From contig JASISA010000009.1 in assembly GCA_031771865.1 (NCBI GenBank), forward strand, positions 248,001 to 312,000: a stretch of 64,000 bases of DNA. Reading direction: 5' to 3'. A program made the translations under genes and the position numbers. Shown here piece by piece: positions 54,753 through 64,000 of the stretch; position 1 is the stretch's first letter, and every line of letters starts with the position of its first letter. Under the pieces are notes generated by a model that saw only the letters and a list, made by a program, of their open reading frames with translations, did not search any database and was not told the DNA's origin. The stretch comes from Nothophaeocryptopus gaeumannii. Lineage: Eukaryota > Ascomycota > Dothideomycetes > Mycosphaerellales > Mycosphaerellaceae.

Positions 54753-54817
54753 AAAGGTAGTGGGTTGGAAATCCGTGCACAGCTTCCCTACCTGCGCAGC
54801 TTCCCCACCGATTACGT
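54753..54817 (-). repeat. Right terminal inverted repeat of the pogo-type element
   Basis: Reverse complement of the left repeat apart from two transitions of the C/G to T/A type (repeat positions 29 and 59). Ends CCACCGATTACGT, then TA. Confidence 0.92.
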
Positions 54818-55106
54818 TATGCAGGAATGCTCTCGCATATGAACGTCAGATCTAGCACATGAGGACATGATATGAGCAAATCTTGTTTGCTCGTCAGACA
54901 GAAAATGTAAGTATCGGTCGAATTTCTTTATATAGCCGTTGTTCGACATAGCCAGGCTTCCCTTTGGATCTTCGTCGTAGCAGATGTTGTTATTACACGT
55001 GGTAATGTACACTTTGTTGCTAGAGCCGTATCAGTCAGAGCTGCTAATAAGCTTGTATCGCGTATCGGCGTCTCTAGCAACTTCGCTTTGCCTGAAATTG
55101 CTGTCA

Positions 55107-56255
55107 TCACGAAGCTCCACTTCCGCCATCTCCTCCACCTCCACCCTCTGAGCTTGCGAAATCTCCTATCGCACCAGCCAAGTCTGCAATATCAGCTCCT
55201 TTTCTCTGTCGTCTCGCAGCCTCTGCCATGGCCACAGCACTCAGCAAGACCTCATCATAACTTGCGCTGCTCAGCCTTCCCTTCTCGAACATCAACAAAT
55301 TTCCTTTCATTCGGGCCAGAAGGACTCCATGTTTCTTCCCATCCTCTAATCTTGCCCCTCCAGTAAGCTTATCTTTCTTCCAGAAGAACGTCGAAGCATG
55401 CTCATTCGGAGCAGACGTAGTGCTCACGAAACCCCAACGATTGTGGATGAATCCCGAATGTGAGAGAGAAGTCTGTCGCCCGTTGACAGTCAAGTTGATT
55501 GCTGAAGACGAAATTGTGTGGAATCTTATCGTGCCCATTGGTGTGCCTGTAGAAGTCCGCGTGACTACGAGACGAGATTTTGATGAGAAAAAGGAAGGCA
55601 TGTGTGCTGCTTCGCGGGACACTATGAAGAGAGCTAGACCTGTGGTGCTATCCCAGATCTCCTCACGACCAAGTCGAACAGGCGGTATGGGCGATGAGTT
55701 CTCGTATGCCTGTGATTGCGTTGCTGTCAAGGCTTGTGGGTTCGAATGAGGTGGAAGCGGATCCGGTTTCATTGTTGATGCTGTTGTTGATATTGATTGG
55801 GAGTGCGGCCTGCCATAAGATGCTGGTGACTCTGGTGTTGAGTTTGACGTAAAGGAATGAGAGTGAGGTCGAGCTGGAAGTGCTGGAGCTGTTGACTCGG
55901 CTGGTGACTTTGACGGTCGTGGAGGTGGTGGAGGTGCTGGCTGGAGAGTTGATGCATACGGATCATAGTAAGGGTATGACTCGTAGTATGACTTTTGTGG
56001 TGGTGCTCCAAAGTATGAAGAGTTCCTTTGACGCGGCGGCGATGTCCCGAGGTAGGCAGTATCTGGTGATGGACCATACTGAGAAGGATCGTATTGGTAT
56101 TGTGGCGCACTGGTCGGTGGTGGAGGTGGATATGTCGTCTGGTGAAAGTGTTCCGGCGTGGGCATGTATGCTACATCGCCCTGATGGTAGCTCATACTGC
56201 TTCCTCTTGAGCGCCTCGAAGCGTCTTGGAAAGACTGAGTAAGAGAAAGCGCCAT
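55107..56255 (-). CDS. Proline-rich protein with C-terminal tubby-like (DUF6593-type) domain
   Basis: 382 aa, single exon; ATG at 56255, with a second ATG 20 codons later (MSYHQGDVAYMP) that may be the true start. Residues about 20-195 are Pro/Tyr/Ser/Gln-rich with PPPPP runs and repeated Tyr-Pro motifs. From about 200 (REEIWDSTTGLALFIVSR) the chain alternates strands: SRLVVTRTSTGTPMGTIRFH, INLTVNGRQTSL, GFIHNRWGFVS and FFWKKDKLTGGARLEDG. It ends in a hydrophobic helix (DEVLLSAVAMAEAARRQRKG), the tubby-C-like arrangement. A Gly-rich tail follows. Likely binds membrane lipids or is a scaffold; function not known. Confidence 0.75.
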   Translation of the reverse strand: MALSLTQSFQDASRRSRGSSMSYHQGDVAYMPTPEHFHQTTYPPPPPTSAPQYQYDPSQYGPSPDTAYLGTSPPRQRNSSYFGAPPQKSYYESYPYYDPYASTLQPAPPPPPRPSKSPAESTAPALPARPHSHSFTSNSTPESPASYGRPHSQSISTTASTMKPDPLPPHSNPQALTATQSQAYENSSPIPPVRLGREEIWDSTTGLALFIVSREAAHMPSFFSSKSRLVVTRTSTGTPMGTIRFHTISSSAINLTVNGRQTSLSHSGFIHNRWGFVSTTSAPNEHASTFFWKKDKLTGGARLEDGKKHGVLLARMKGNLLMFEKGRLSSASYDEVLLSAVAMAEAARRQRKGADIADLAGAIGDFASSEGGGGGDGGSGAS

Positions 56256-57469
56256 TGCGTCCTCGGCGTGATCAATGTATATTCCTCTGCCTTATCTTGC
56301 TGCCTCGTCCGAGTTGTCCCCTGGTCTTTCTGCTTGCGTTATTTCAGTGCGGATTGGCGGCTCCGTTGCAGCCTGCACGCAGGTAAGAGGCGCAGTTTGC
56401 AGAAAGCAGCGAAGAAGTTTGGAATTGCGATAGGTCCAACAGCTGCAGTATGGGATTACAAACTTACTGTTCCAATGATCTTCGATACTTCCTGTACCAA
56501 AGGAACGAGATGTCCGTGATGACGGCGGCGTGCAGCGAACACGTTCCGCAAGGTTGGAGTAGCGAATCCATCGTCCAAGTTTGGACACTTGGCCCCCAAA
56601 TCTCCGGCATCCTTCAGAAACAGCCTTCTACGGCTTGCCGGTTGCGACGTTGCGTGCCGTCAACATGTTTCAAGCCGATCTTGAGGGTATTGGTTCATCA
56701 GTGTCAGTATGTGTGCCATGACATGTTTGGACAGATCAAGCGTAAGACCAATGAATGTAGTACAGAAGATGATGAGCTTGAAGGAGTCCAAACAAAACGA
56801 GCGCACCACCTGCTTCGCCGTTCCGTAGGCTGAGTAGGATTGTTTCGACGATCATCTCGCGTGAGTGCCGCGAGGTCTTTGACGATCTTGGACGCCTGGT
56901 GGTCACAAGAGGCAGTGATGCTCGAAGGAGCTGCAAAGAAAGTGGGTCCTAAGGCGGAGGGATTTGAGCTTGGCTCGTCCGGAGGTGACTAAAAAGCACG
57001 TGAGTCAAACGATTCTCCCACCCTTCCATCACCCCTTTCAGCAAATGCTGCTTCTCGATAATTGTATTCGGCTTTCCAAAATATGCTGTGCCAAAAATAT
57101 AGAAGTGCTAAAGTCAGAAATTCGGTACCTCGGTCATTCACCGACCAGGGCTCCTCTTTTAATTCCGGATTCGGACGCTGGGATTTTCTTCGATCTTTCA
57201 CACGCCTCCTTTCTGCCACTCTTGCAGAGAAGACAACAGCGTCCACTTAGCGACACAAGCACGACAGATAGTGACATAAGCACAATATGAGCTTCAAGTT
57301 GACCGTAAAGCCTTCTGAGAACGTCCTCAGGGCTCACAGTGTAGCCTGGGCAACTCTCATCGCTTCGAAGTGGATCTCTCGAGCCCTGCAGCTTCTACCC
57401 AAGCTTATATAACAGCTAACAACTGCCCATGCTTCTATCTCATTGGCTACAGCCTCTGCAGACAGTGAA
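56256..57469. other. Intergenic, 1.2 kb
   Basis: No gene supported; scattered open frames on both strands lack coding character. Left part is the upstream region of the tubby-like gene. Confidence 0.4.
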
Positions 57470-57656
57470 GGGCGTCTGGCGCAGTGGTAGTCAGTATATC
57501 CTGTCGCACCCCTCGTTGAATCTAAAACTAACGGCCGAAAATGCGCGCCCGCTTTGCATCTCTATGCGCTTGCGGAAGGGTAAGGACCTTCACTTAACCC
57601 TCCAGCGAGCTCTGGCTAACACTCCTCAGTCTAGGGTTCGATCCCCTAGTCGTCCA
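57470..57656 (+). other. tRNA-like sequence with Pol III A and B boxes, atypical
   Basis: An A-box match (TGGCGCAGTGGTAG at 57477-57490) and a perfect B-box match (GGGTTCGATCCC at 57634-57645) are 140 bp apart. A T arm (TAGGG, seven-base loop, CCCTA) is followed by GTCGTCCA, whose last seven-base stem pairs with GGGCGTC at 57470-57476 apart from one T-T mismatch and one G-T. A canonical D stem and anticodon stem cannot be formed, even allowing an intron of about 100 nt after the anticodon loop. T runs downstream at about 57682-57698 could terminate Pol III. Best read as a tRNA pseudogene or an unusual intron-bearing tRNA. Confidence 0.35.
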
Positions 57657-58519
57657 CGACTCTACAGGCTATTCGCGGCTTGCTTTTTATCTTTTTAGAG
57701 CTTTGAGAGATGAGATCCAGCTCCAGCGTCCTTATCAGGCTTCTTCTTTTGCTTCGAGCTTAAGTTTGATGCTCTGGAGACGTTGTCGTTGTTTCCGGGT
57801 GTCTTCAGAGGCAAGGGGAACGCTCATGTAGTCGACACAGAGCATTGGGGCGAGAGACAGAATCCGTTGTGGTTGATGTGAAAGTTGAGGGCAAGTTGGA
57901 ACCATACTTGTTGAAGGAAATCAGTGGTGCCATCTCCATATGTTTTGCTTTTGGAAGGGCCCGCCAATGTCCAGTCCTGCACAGCGTGGACATCAAGAGC
58001 TTCAGCAATCTGTTTGGGCAGAGATGGCCGAATCAATCACGATCCCCGCTCACGTTATAGTTCAGCTTGCCCACAGGCTTCAGCTGAATTGTCAGTGCTT
58101 CATAGTCTTTGTTGATTTTGATGGAAGACTCGCACAAATCGTGGCATTGACAACCTTGTATCTTCGCTGAATTGATGAGTTCCCGGTCACGATTGAAAGA
58201 GTTCAGTTTCAACACTCATCCAATCATTGCTTTTCATACTCTATTTGCAATTCCTATCTCGAATGCATAATTGCACAATAAGTCTCGTCTGAACTCTGAG
58301 GTGTAACGCACAATCTGGTATCTCGGACCGACACCCACCCGATACGTCTCGCATGTCATGTCTGTTTTTCGAAGAAATGTGTCTATAATATGCAACGATC
58401 GGGAGTCGCTGCTGAGCGAAAGGTAGTCGTGAATGGCTCAACAGTCGCCTGTACTGTTGTGATACCTGTATGTGCTATAACACTTCAAGTGCTCGTGCTT
58501 GCTTTGCGCTTTTCGTCGT
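57657..58519. other. Intergenic, 863 bp
   Basis: No gene supported; 3' flank of the wall-protein gene. Confidence 0.4.
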
Positions 58520-60658
58520 TTAGGCGTAGAGGGCGCGAGCGTGTCTGCGCTTGCCGATGCTGCCAGGTCCATATCCAGGAGGCGAGTCACCCGGACTGGA
58601 CTGCTCTGGGCTACCTTGAGTTGACGATGGTACGTAAGGAATCGAGGTGGTCGAGGTCTGCCCGCCATATCCTGGAGGCGGCACTGCTGTGCCTGGAGGA
58701 GACACCCCAGTAGTAGCGCTACCGATAGGAGAACCCTTAGTATAGCCCGGCACATTGATGAATGTAGCAGTGGACGACGTGGTGCCCGGGCCGTATCCTG
58801 GAGGTGGCACTCCTGTTGTGCTGCCAGTTGGAGAACCCTCGGTAGAGCCAGGAAAATTCGGGATTGGCACGCTGGAGTTTGTTCCCACACCTGGCGGGAC
58901 CGGAGCAGTACCGCCAGTCGGAAAGGCCTGGGTTGACTTTGGTGGGGCGTAAGAGAACGATGAACCGGTCAAGCCGCTCGTCTCAGGGATCGGAGTGACA
59001 CTGGTAGTGACTGGAACTCCAGTCGAGGATGGACTATAGGTAAAGGCAGGATCAGTTCCTGTCGGTCCCACAGCAGTGCTGTTTGGAGGAGAGAACGTGA
59101 AAGAAGGAGATGTCTGGCTAGGTCCACCTTCAGAGCTTGGCGAAAATGGCGTGTAGCCTGAGTAGGTGGACGAAGTCAGACCAGTTGGGCTGCTCTCGGT
59201 GGAAGACTCCAAGTCCTGTGTTGCGCTATAGGTGGCAACTCCAACAGAAGGCACCGAAACGCTAGGCCCGGTGGGCGCAATAAGCGAACTATTAAGCGAG
59301 GAACTGTAAGGGTATGAAGTTGGGCTGGAGAAGCTTGCAGGCGTAACCGGCGCCGTGCCTCCAGTTGGTGCAATTGCAGTACTGTTCCGTCCTGGATATG
59401 AAGGAGAAGGAACGCCAGTCGGCGATCTTGGTGTCGAGGCGATTGGGCACAGCGTTGTGGATACAGCGACAGTGCTGGTCGTTAAAACTGTGCTGCCCGC
59501 AGGGCAGTTTGTGACCGTCTCAGCACAAGACGTGATTGTGAGAACAGTGGTCGTGAAAACAGTAGAGGCTGAATATGGCACGCCTGAAGATGTAGTAACT
59601 GCTGCGACAGAGGATCCGCTTGGGAAGCCACCACCATCTCCTCCTGGCAGTCCGGTGGTGGTAGGACTGAAAGCGGCGCTGTTTGGGAATACCGAAGATG
59701 GTATGTAATGAGCTCCAGTTCCAGTTCCCACAGGCTGTACTATGCTTGAGTTGGCAAGGATTGGGTAATAAGGACGGCTGGTCGGCACTACAGGAATGGC
59801 TGTGCTCGATGTAAAGACCGATGCCGCGCCATTGCCGCCAGTAGTAGTGATTGTGACCATGCTGTGGCTGAACGAAGTGGAAGATGGTATATCAGGGACT
59901 GGCTGCACTGTGGTTGAGATGCCAGGGATGGGGTAATAAGGACTGCTGGTCGGCACTACAGCCATGGCTGTGCTCGATGTAAAGGCCGATGCCGCGCCAT
60001 TGCCGCCAGTAATAGTGATTGTGACCATGCTGTGGCTGAACGAAGTGGAAGATGGTATATCAGGGACTGGCTGCACTGTGGTTGAGATGCCAGGGATGGG
60101 GTAATAAGGACTGCTGGTCGGCACTACAGCCATGGCTGTGCTCGATGTAAAGGCCGATGCCGCGCCATTACCGCCAGTGATAGTGATTGTGACCACGCTC
60201 TGGCTGAACAAGGGAGCGACATTGCCAGTCGAGATAGCATTCACCGTGCTGCTGGATGCTGAAACGATTGCGCTTGAAGTCTCAACAGAAGGCGGACCGC
60301 CTCCGGCGTTGGTGACAGTGATGGTAACGCCAGAGTAGCTGTAAGAGCCAGCGGTTCCAGGGATGGTGAATGCGGTGCCAGTGCTGGAGGCTGCTTCAGT
60401 GATAGAAGGGCCGCCATAGCCAGGTGGGATGCCGCCGTTGGTGCCAGATGGGGATATCAACGTCCCAGAGCTGTATATGGCCGTCTGTGTAACAATCTGA
60501 GTTGAAATGACTGTCGAAACTGCGCCAGGAGCGCATGAGCTTGGGGATGGAGTGCACGCGCAAGTATAAGGATCGGCTTGACGCTGGTCGAGTTTAGGCG
60601 CAGCACTGGCCAAGCCAACCATGCCGGCCGCGGCGAAAAAGGAAGGAGAGTATTTCAT
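58520..60658 (-). CDS. Secreted Ser/Thr/Pro-rich cell-wall-type protein with tandem repeats
   Basis: 712 aa. The frame is open further upstream, but the ATG at 60658 opens a signal peptide (MKYSPSFFAAAGMVGLASA) and is preferred. A short Cys-bearing segment (YTCACTPSPSSCAPG) follows, then about 650 residues of Ser/Thr/Pro/Gly-rich, probably O-mannosylated sequence. Three 56-residue repeats lie at about residues 145-310, and a Cys-containing TTTVLTITSCAETVTNCPAG block near 395 is typical of fungal adhesin-like wall proteins. The second half has Pro-Gly-Tyr-Gly and ProThrGly-type motifs. The C terminus is basic and lacks a hydrophobic GPI signal, so it is secreted or bound otherwise. Confidence 0.8.
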   Translation of the reverse strand: MKYSPSFFAAAGMVGLASAAPKLDQRQADPYTCACTPSPSSCAPGAVSTVISTQIVTQTAIYSSGTLISPSGTNGGIPPGYGGPSITEAASSTGTAFTIPGTAGSYSYSGVTITVTNAGGGPPSVETSSAIVSASSSTVNAISTGNVAPLFSQSVVTITITGGNGAASAFTSSTAMAVVPTSSPYYPIPGISTTVQPVPDIPSSTSFSHSMVTITITGGNGAASAFTSSTAMAVVPTSSPYYPIPGISTTVQPVPDIPSSTSFSHSMVTITTTGGNGAASVFTSSTAIPVVPTSRPYYPILANSSIVQPVGTGTGAHYIPSSVFPNSAAFSPTTTGLPGGDGGGFPSGSSVAAVTTSSGVPYSASTVFTTTVLTITSCAETVTNCPAGSTVLTTSTVAVSTTLCPIASTPRSPTGVPSPSYPGRNSTAIAPTGGTAPVTPASFSSPTSYPYSSSLNSSLIAPTGPSVSVPSVGVATYSATQDLESSTESSPTGLTSSTYSGYTPFSPSSEGGPSQTSPSFTFSPPNSTAVGPTGTDPAFTYSPSSTGVPVTTSVTPIPETSGLTGSSFSYAPPKSTQAFPTGGTAPVPPGVGTNSSVPIPNFPGSTEGSPTGSTTGVPPPGYGPGTTSSTATFINVPGYTKGSPIGSATTGVSPPGTAVPPPGYGGQTSTTSIPYVPSSTQGSPEQSSPGDSPPGYGPGSIGKRRHARALYA
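59760..60230. repeat. 168-bp tandem repeat, about three copies
   Basis: Identical marks recur every 168 bp (for instance ATGCCGCGCC at 59821, 59989 and 60157). The two later copies are almost identical; the first is more diverged. In frame, it encodes 56 aa per unit. Confidence 0.9.
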
Positions 60659-61666
60659 ACTGGCGACTCTGTGTTGCAACTGGACAGATCGCTTGGCAAG
60701 TGAATGCCGAGCGCCCAGGCTCGGGAAGAAATGACAGTGTTCGAAAAAGCCAATACGATGCTCACAGAGCCAAACGAATGTATAATGTGGGAGCAACGAA
60801 ACAGTGCAAACTCTTCAGCGGTGAAGAAACGGAGCTCGAAGGATACGCTTAGATAGAAGGCTCTTATACATACCTTCTGCCTCGTTCTGCTCCCACCTGC
60901 CTCAGGGACAGTCGCACGTCGAGTAGCGTCCATCTAGACGCTGTCCGATACAGAGCATTGTGGGTCGTTTCGGTGACGGCAGTAGCCATCTTATTGCCAT
61001 CACGATCGCCCCAGACCTCCATTGCCGCATCCCGTGTGATGGCCAAACCCGGTCGTCGAACGGATGCGGTCGAAAAGTGGGTGTGGACCCGGTGTATGCA
61101 GGCGCGGTGGACATGCGGAGAGTGACCCTGCTCATCTCGACAGAATGCAGGTCTTTCGGGTCCTTTGGGCCACCTGAGCGGTCGAAACGTGCCATGTTTC
61201 ATGGGCGTGAGTGTTGAGACGATGGAGTGAGATCAGTGAAGTGAGATTGAAGGGAGCCAGTCTTGGCGCGCAGCGCGTCTTTTCTGCGCGCTTTGACCTC
61301 GACTCCGAAACACCCTCACTCTCACCATCCCTCGCCCACTCGGAGGATTAACCACCAGGAGAAGTGAAGTCTACTACTTTGACCTCCTGCACTGCCATTC
61401 ACGTGAGATCTGCGCCGGCCCGTCGAGATCTCACGCAGATCTGCGCGCTCGTGCGCCATCACAGGAAATCTGGTAGCGACTGCGACTCATTCGCCCGCGC
61501 GCCTACCGTCTTTCCTCTCGGGTGCTGCTACAAGACGCCTAGTCACCCACTTGCGCTATACTGGACAACACATAGCATTAGCCTTTCGCTATTCTGGGAT
61601 GTGTGAGCTGCAAACGTTTGCTTCAGCCGCAGAATTGCTCTCACCAGCTCAATAATTAAACATAAT
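60659..61666. promoter_or_regulatory. Divergent region, wall-protein gene / cyclin gene
   Basis: 1 kb between divergent starts; no gene supported. Confidence 0.4.
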
Positions 61667-62632
61667 ATGGCGCCAATATCGGAAGCCTCTCACCTGTTGA
61701 ACCCTACCGCCACTTCACTCCAGCTAGAGACCTCTGCTAGTCAACTTGATGGCGTACCAAAGGACCTAGAAGACTCCATTCGGTTCGAGACAGCCCGTTT
61801 AATGCAGGCTGCTGGTATCCTGCTTCGTCTGCCACAGGAATTAATAGCACAGTCCATCGTCATTCTCCAGCGCTTTGGGACCGGACCCGACGGCGGCAGT
61901 CTGCTTGAACACGACTCGAAGGTTTGTCACGTGGCTGCATGCTGCAATGCTGGATCTCATGACGGAAATGAGCTGATAACCTAGCAGGACGTTGCTGCAG
62001 CTTGTCTGTACCTGATGGCAAAGCCGTCTGCGCACCCTGTAAGCCCGAGACAGGTACTCACAGCATTGGAATACCTCTCGACCCTGAACCCCGGCCAGCT
62101 TGCGTCAACCAATCTCGAAGGTAAATTGGCGGTGCCGTTGTGGCATCTCTCCGAGGGGCGTTCCGAGACGCAACGGCAAGTACTGTACGGTATTGAGTCG
62201 CATATTCTCCGTGTCCTCGGCTTTCAGGTTCATGTCGCGGTACCTCATACCCTCTGCGTCAACTACCTTCAGACGCTGGATGCTTTCCAAACGAATGCGG
62301 GAGCTTCGATCGCAAAGACGGCACTGGCCCACCTCAACAGTGCCCTACTGAGCCCTCAACTTTTGTACCTCACCCACCAGCCTTCTGCGCTCGCCACCGC
62401 GGCCATATACCTGGCTGCAAGAGAGGTGGGCGAAAAGCTTCCCGAAGTCGAATGGTGGGAGGTCTTTGATGTTGACCGCGAAGAACTGGGCTTCCTGGTC
62501 GTAGCTCTCAGAAGTGTCGAAGGATATGCGGCTCAAGAAAAGCAAAGATGGGGTGGAGGTCGACTCCCGATGACAGTCGGCGAACTTCAGGCGGAGATCG
62601 AGCGGTCTCAGCCTCTCGAAATTGGACTATGA
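61667..62632 (+). CDS. Cyclin-fold protein (transcription-type cyclin)
   Basis: Exons 61667-61921 and 61988-62632 (299 aa), intron between codons with donor GTTTGT and acceptor CAG. The first cyclin box spans about residues 35-150: RFETARLMQAAGILLRLPQELIAQSIVILQRF, then DVAAACLYLMAKPSAHPVSPRQV and ESHILRVLGFQVHVAVPH. The second follows with ALAHLNSALLSPQLLYLTHQPSALATAAIYLAAREVG. The pattern resembles cyclin L/K/T-type partners of transcriptional CDKs rather than cell-cycle B-type cyclins. A short C-terminal tail. The precise subfamily is uncertain. Confidence 0.8.
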
Positions 62633-62961
62633 CCAAAACTGGCGGAACGACCGCAACATTACAGTGGAATTGCCGTTTCATTAGCCAAACCTCTGCCTTG
62701 ATCTGCCATCACCACCGTTGGAGGATTGTTTCTACAACAGAACTATGGGTCCCCCGTTCCGCCTGAAGTCACAATTTGAGGGTCTGTTGATCTGTGACGA
62801 GCAGCTACAGCCGGGGTAAGCGAAAGTGCATAGTGTCGTGCTGAAACACTGTATCGAGAGGTAAATACGACCACTCATAGGCCGTTTGTGTGGATCTAAT
62901 CTCAAAACGTTCTTTCAGTAGGCAGCGAACCTTCGTCAAGCCTTATGACATTCTATTAACA
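62633..62961. other. Intergenic between convergent cyclin and nitrilase genes
   Basis: 329 bp; nothing recognised. Confidence 0.4.
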
Positions 62962-64000
62962 TCACAACTTCGAATCCTCAGATCTGCTGTGTCTGTACTC
63001 ATAGTGCCAATCCGACCTCGCCAAATCTGCTCTCACCTGATAATTCTCTTCCGCGTCTTCGACAATCTGCATATCAACGTCCACCACAGCCATGCCCTCT
63101 GCACTACTTCCAAGTCGAGTCAGTGCTCCTGCGTATGGGACGCAGACTTGTGATAGACCGGCGTAGCCTTTCCCAGGCGGTCCACCTGCGTTTGCGAATA
63201 CAATAGCTACAAACAATAAGTCAACTTATCACACGATCAAAACGACAAATGCACAAAACTCACCACAAGTATTCTCAAAACACCTCGCCGTCAACATCGA
63301 ATCCAAAAACAACCCCTCACTCACCGGATTGATCGCCAATCCGGCCTTGGAACAATCCGTCAGAGTCCAAAAAGTCGGGATAATGATCATCTTCGCCCCT
63401 TTGGCTATCATCTCTCGAAAAGCCTCGGGAAAGGCGAGATCCCAACAGATGAGTAATCCGACGCGCCCGAGGGGTGTATCGAAAACGGGATGTTCATCTG
63501 TGGAGGAGGAAGTGAGATGCAGACGTTCAATGGGACCCCAGAGGTTTTTCTTTTGATAACTCCCAGCAATTTCGCCCTTGTTCGTAATGAAATAAGCCAC
63601 ATTCAATAGTCGCTCGTCGGGCGTTCCGGCATCGTGGAGTTCGACGATTGTGCCGGGGACGATGTTGATGTTGCATTCTTTGGCGAGGGAAATGTAGCCG
63701 TCTAGGTAATGTTTCCAATGAGAGCAGGCTTCTTTGTATTTTTCGTCGTGGGGGAGCCAGTTTAGGAGGTGGTATTCGGGGAGGACGGCGAGTTGGGCGC
63801 CTTGAGTGGAGGCAGAGCGGATGAAGTCGCAGGCGATTTTGTGGTTGCGGTCCATTGCCATGGGCTGGAAGAGGAAGCTTAGCGGTATATTCCAGAGATC
63901 GGTGTCGGGCAAGCATAAGACTTTTGCTAGGCGAGCGATTCGGCTGTGACAATGAGGATATTGTTTACCTTTGGCCACATCTGAATGACTGCTACTCTGT
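62962..64000 (-). CDS. Carbon-nitrogen hydrolase (nitrilase superfamily), 5' end outside window
   Basis: Visible exons: the 3' end of an exon at 64000-63969 (VAVIQMWPK), then 63864-63264 and 63206-62962, with a 104-nt intron (GTAAAC ... GCTAAG ... TTCCAG) and one of 57 nt. The start lies beyond base 64000. The catalytic Glu-Lys-Cys triad is visible: LPEYHL, YQKKNLWGP and ICWDLAFPEAF. The C-terminal part (GLSQVCVPYAGAL, ENYQVRADL) is typical of amidase/N-carbamoylase branch members. Substrate not predictable. The frame also runs open through the first intron, which should not be read as coding. Confidence 0.86.

Larger units (their letters stand above)
52972..54817 (-). mobile_element. Decayed pogo/Fot1-type DNA transposon (Tc1-mariner superfamily)
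   Basis: 1846 bp bounded by terminal inverted repeats of about 65 bp (52972-53036 and 54753-54817) with only two mismatches, flanked on both sides by TA (52970-52971 and 54818-54819), the target duplication of this superfamily. Transposase relics lie in order on the minus strand. N-terminal helix-turn-helix region: about 54764-54520 (AAIAAYKGKEYDSVRAAALAF). DDE catalytic block: 53875-53528 with DGHGSH, LPPHTSHVLQPLDVSVFSPLKRAL. C-terminal acidic tail: 53245-53036. The interior between them is full of stop codons and TpA, so it is not autonomous. Confidence 0.93.
52769..55012 (-). pseudogene. Open reading frame interrupted by a pogo-type transposon
   Basis: The minus-strand frame ending 55012-54818 and the frame 52969-52769 are in the same phase if the element 52972-54817 and one TA copy are removed; together they make an uninterrupted frame of about 131 codons ending at 52769. 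The upstream half has three cysteines within its first 12 residues' reach (TCNNNIC) and further Cys and His later. No family recognised, and no clear start codon: the frame opens after a TGA just upstream with only a GTG at 55012, so a 5' exon may be missing. Confidence 0.4.

Noticed and set aside
1..64000. Secondary-metabolite cluster, CRISPR array, rRNA or prokaryotic operon
   Set aside because: No backbone synthase, no regularly spaced direct repeats, no rRNA-like sequence; gene structure is eukaryotic throughout.

Overview
The window is nuclear DNA of a filamentous ascomycete fungus. The evidence is short spliceosomal introns of roughly 50-100 nt with GTRNGN donors and CTRAY-like branch sites, orthologues of fungal housekeeping proteins, and dense packing of genes on both strands. 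Family content (PTH11-like receptor, DUF1765 and tubby-like fungal proteins, TpA-rich decayed repeats) is most like a Dothideomycete. That placement is inference from protein similarity remembered without a search.

Layout. 0-4.6 kb: the 3' end of an unknown gene, mitochondrial GatA/HER2, an intact small secreted cysteine-bearing protein, and a broken second copy of it. 5-10.8 kb: a coiled-coil protein, PER1 (GPI-lipid remodelling) and a WD40 protein resembling TFIIIC subunit Tfc6. 10.9-13.6 kb: a divergent pair of BTB-domain genes, one carrying two in-frame stops. 13.8-18.7 kb: a sugar transporter and a CorA-like membrane protein. 19.8-27.2 kb: HMG-CoA synthase, a single-pass membrane protein and tRNA adenosine deaminase TAD2. 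28-39.2 kb: YAK1 kinase, a DUF1765 protein and an AdipoR/Izh receptor. 39.5-45.5 kb: a conserved unknown, a second pair of BTB genes (one frameshifted) and a Ure2-like glutathione transferase. 46-49.5 kb: PAM16, an unknown protein and a PTH11-like rhodopsin-fold receptor.

49.5-55.1 kb is an accessory block without an intact gene. It holds remnants of a decayed gene and a complete but dead pogo/Fot1-type DNA transposon with 65-bp terminal inverted repeats and TA target duplications, which lies inside an open reading frame that rejoins in frame when the element is removed. 55.1-64 kb: a proline-rich protein with a tubby-like C terminus, a tRNA-like sequence, a Ser/Thr-rich secreted wall protein with a 168-bp tandem repeat, a cyclin and the 3' part of a nitrilase.

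Most genes are independent housekeeping functions: mitochondrial translation and import (HER2, PAM16), Pol III transcription and tRNA editing (Tfc6-like, TAD2), sterol synthesis (ERG13) and GPI anchors (PER1). There is no biosynthetic cluster. The accessory interest lies in the BTB family with a shared C-terminal Cys/His module, the secreted-protein duplicate and the transposon block. Exon boundaries were worked out by hand from splice signals, reading phase and family conservation.
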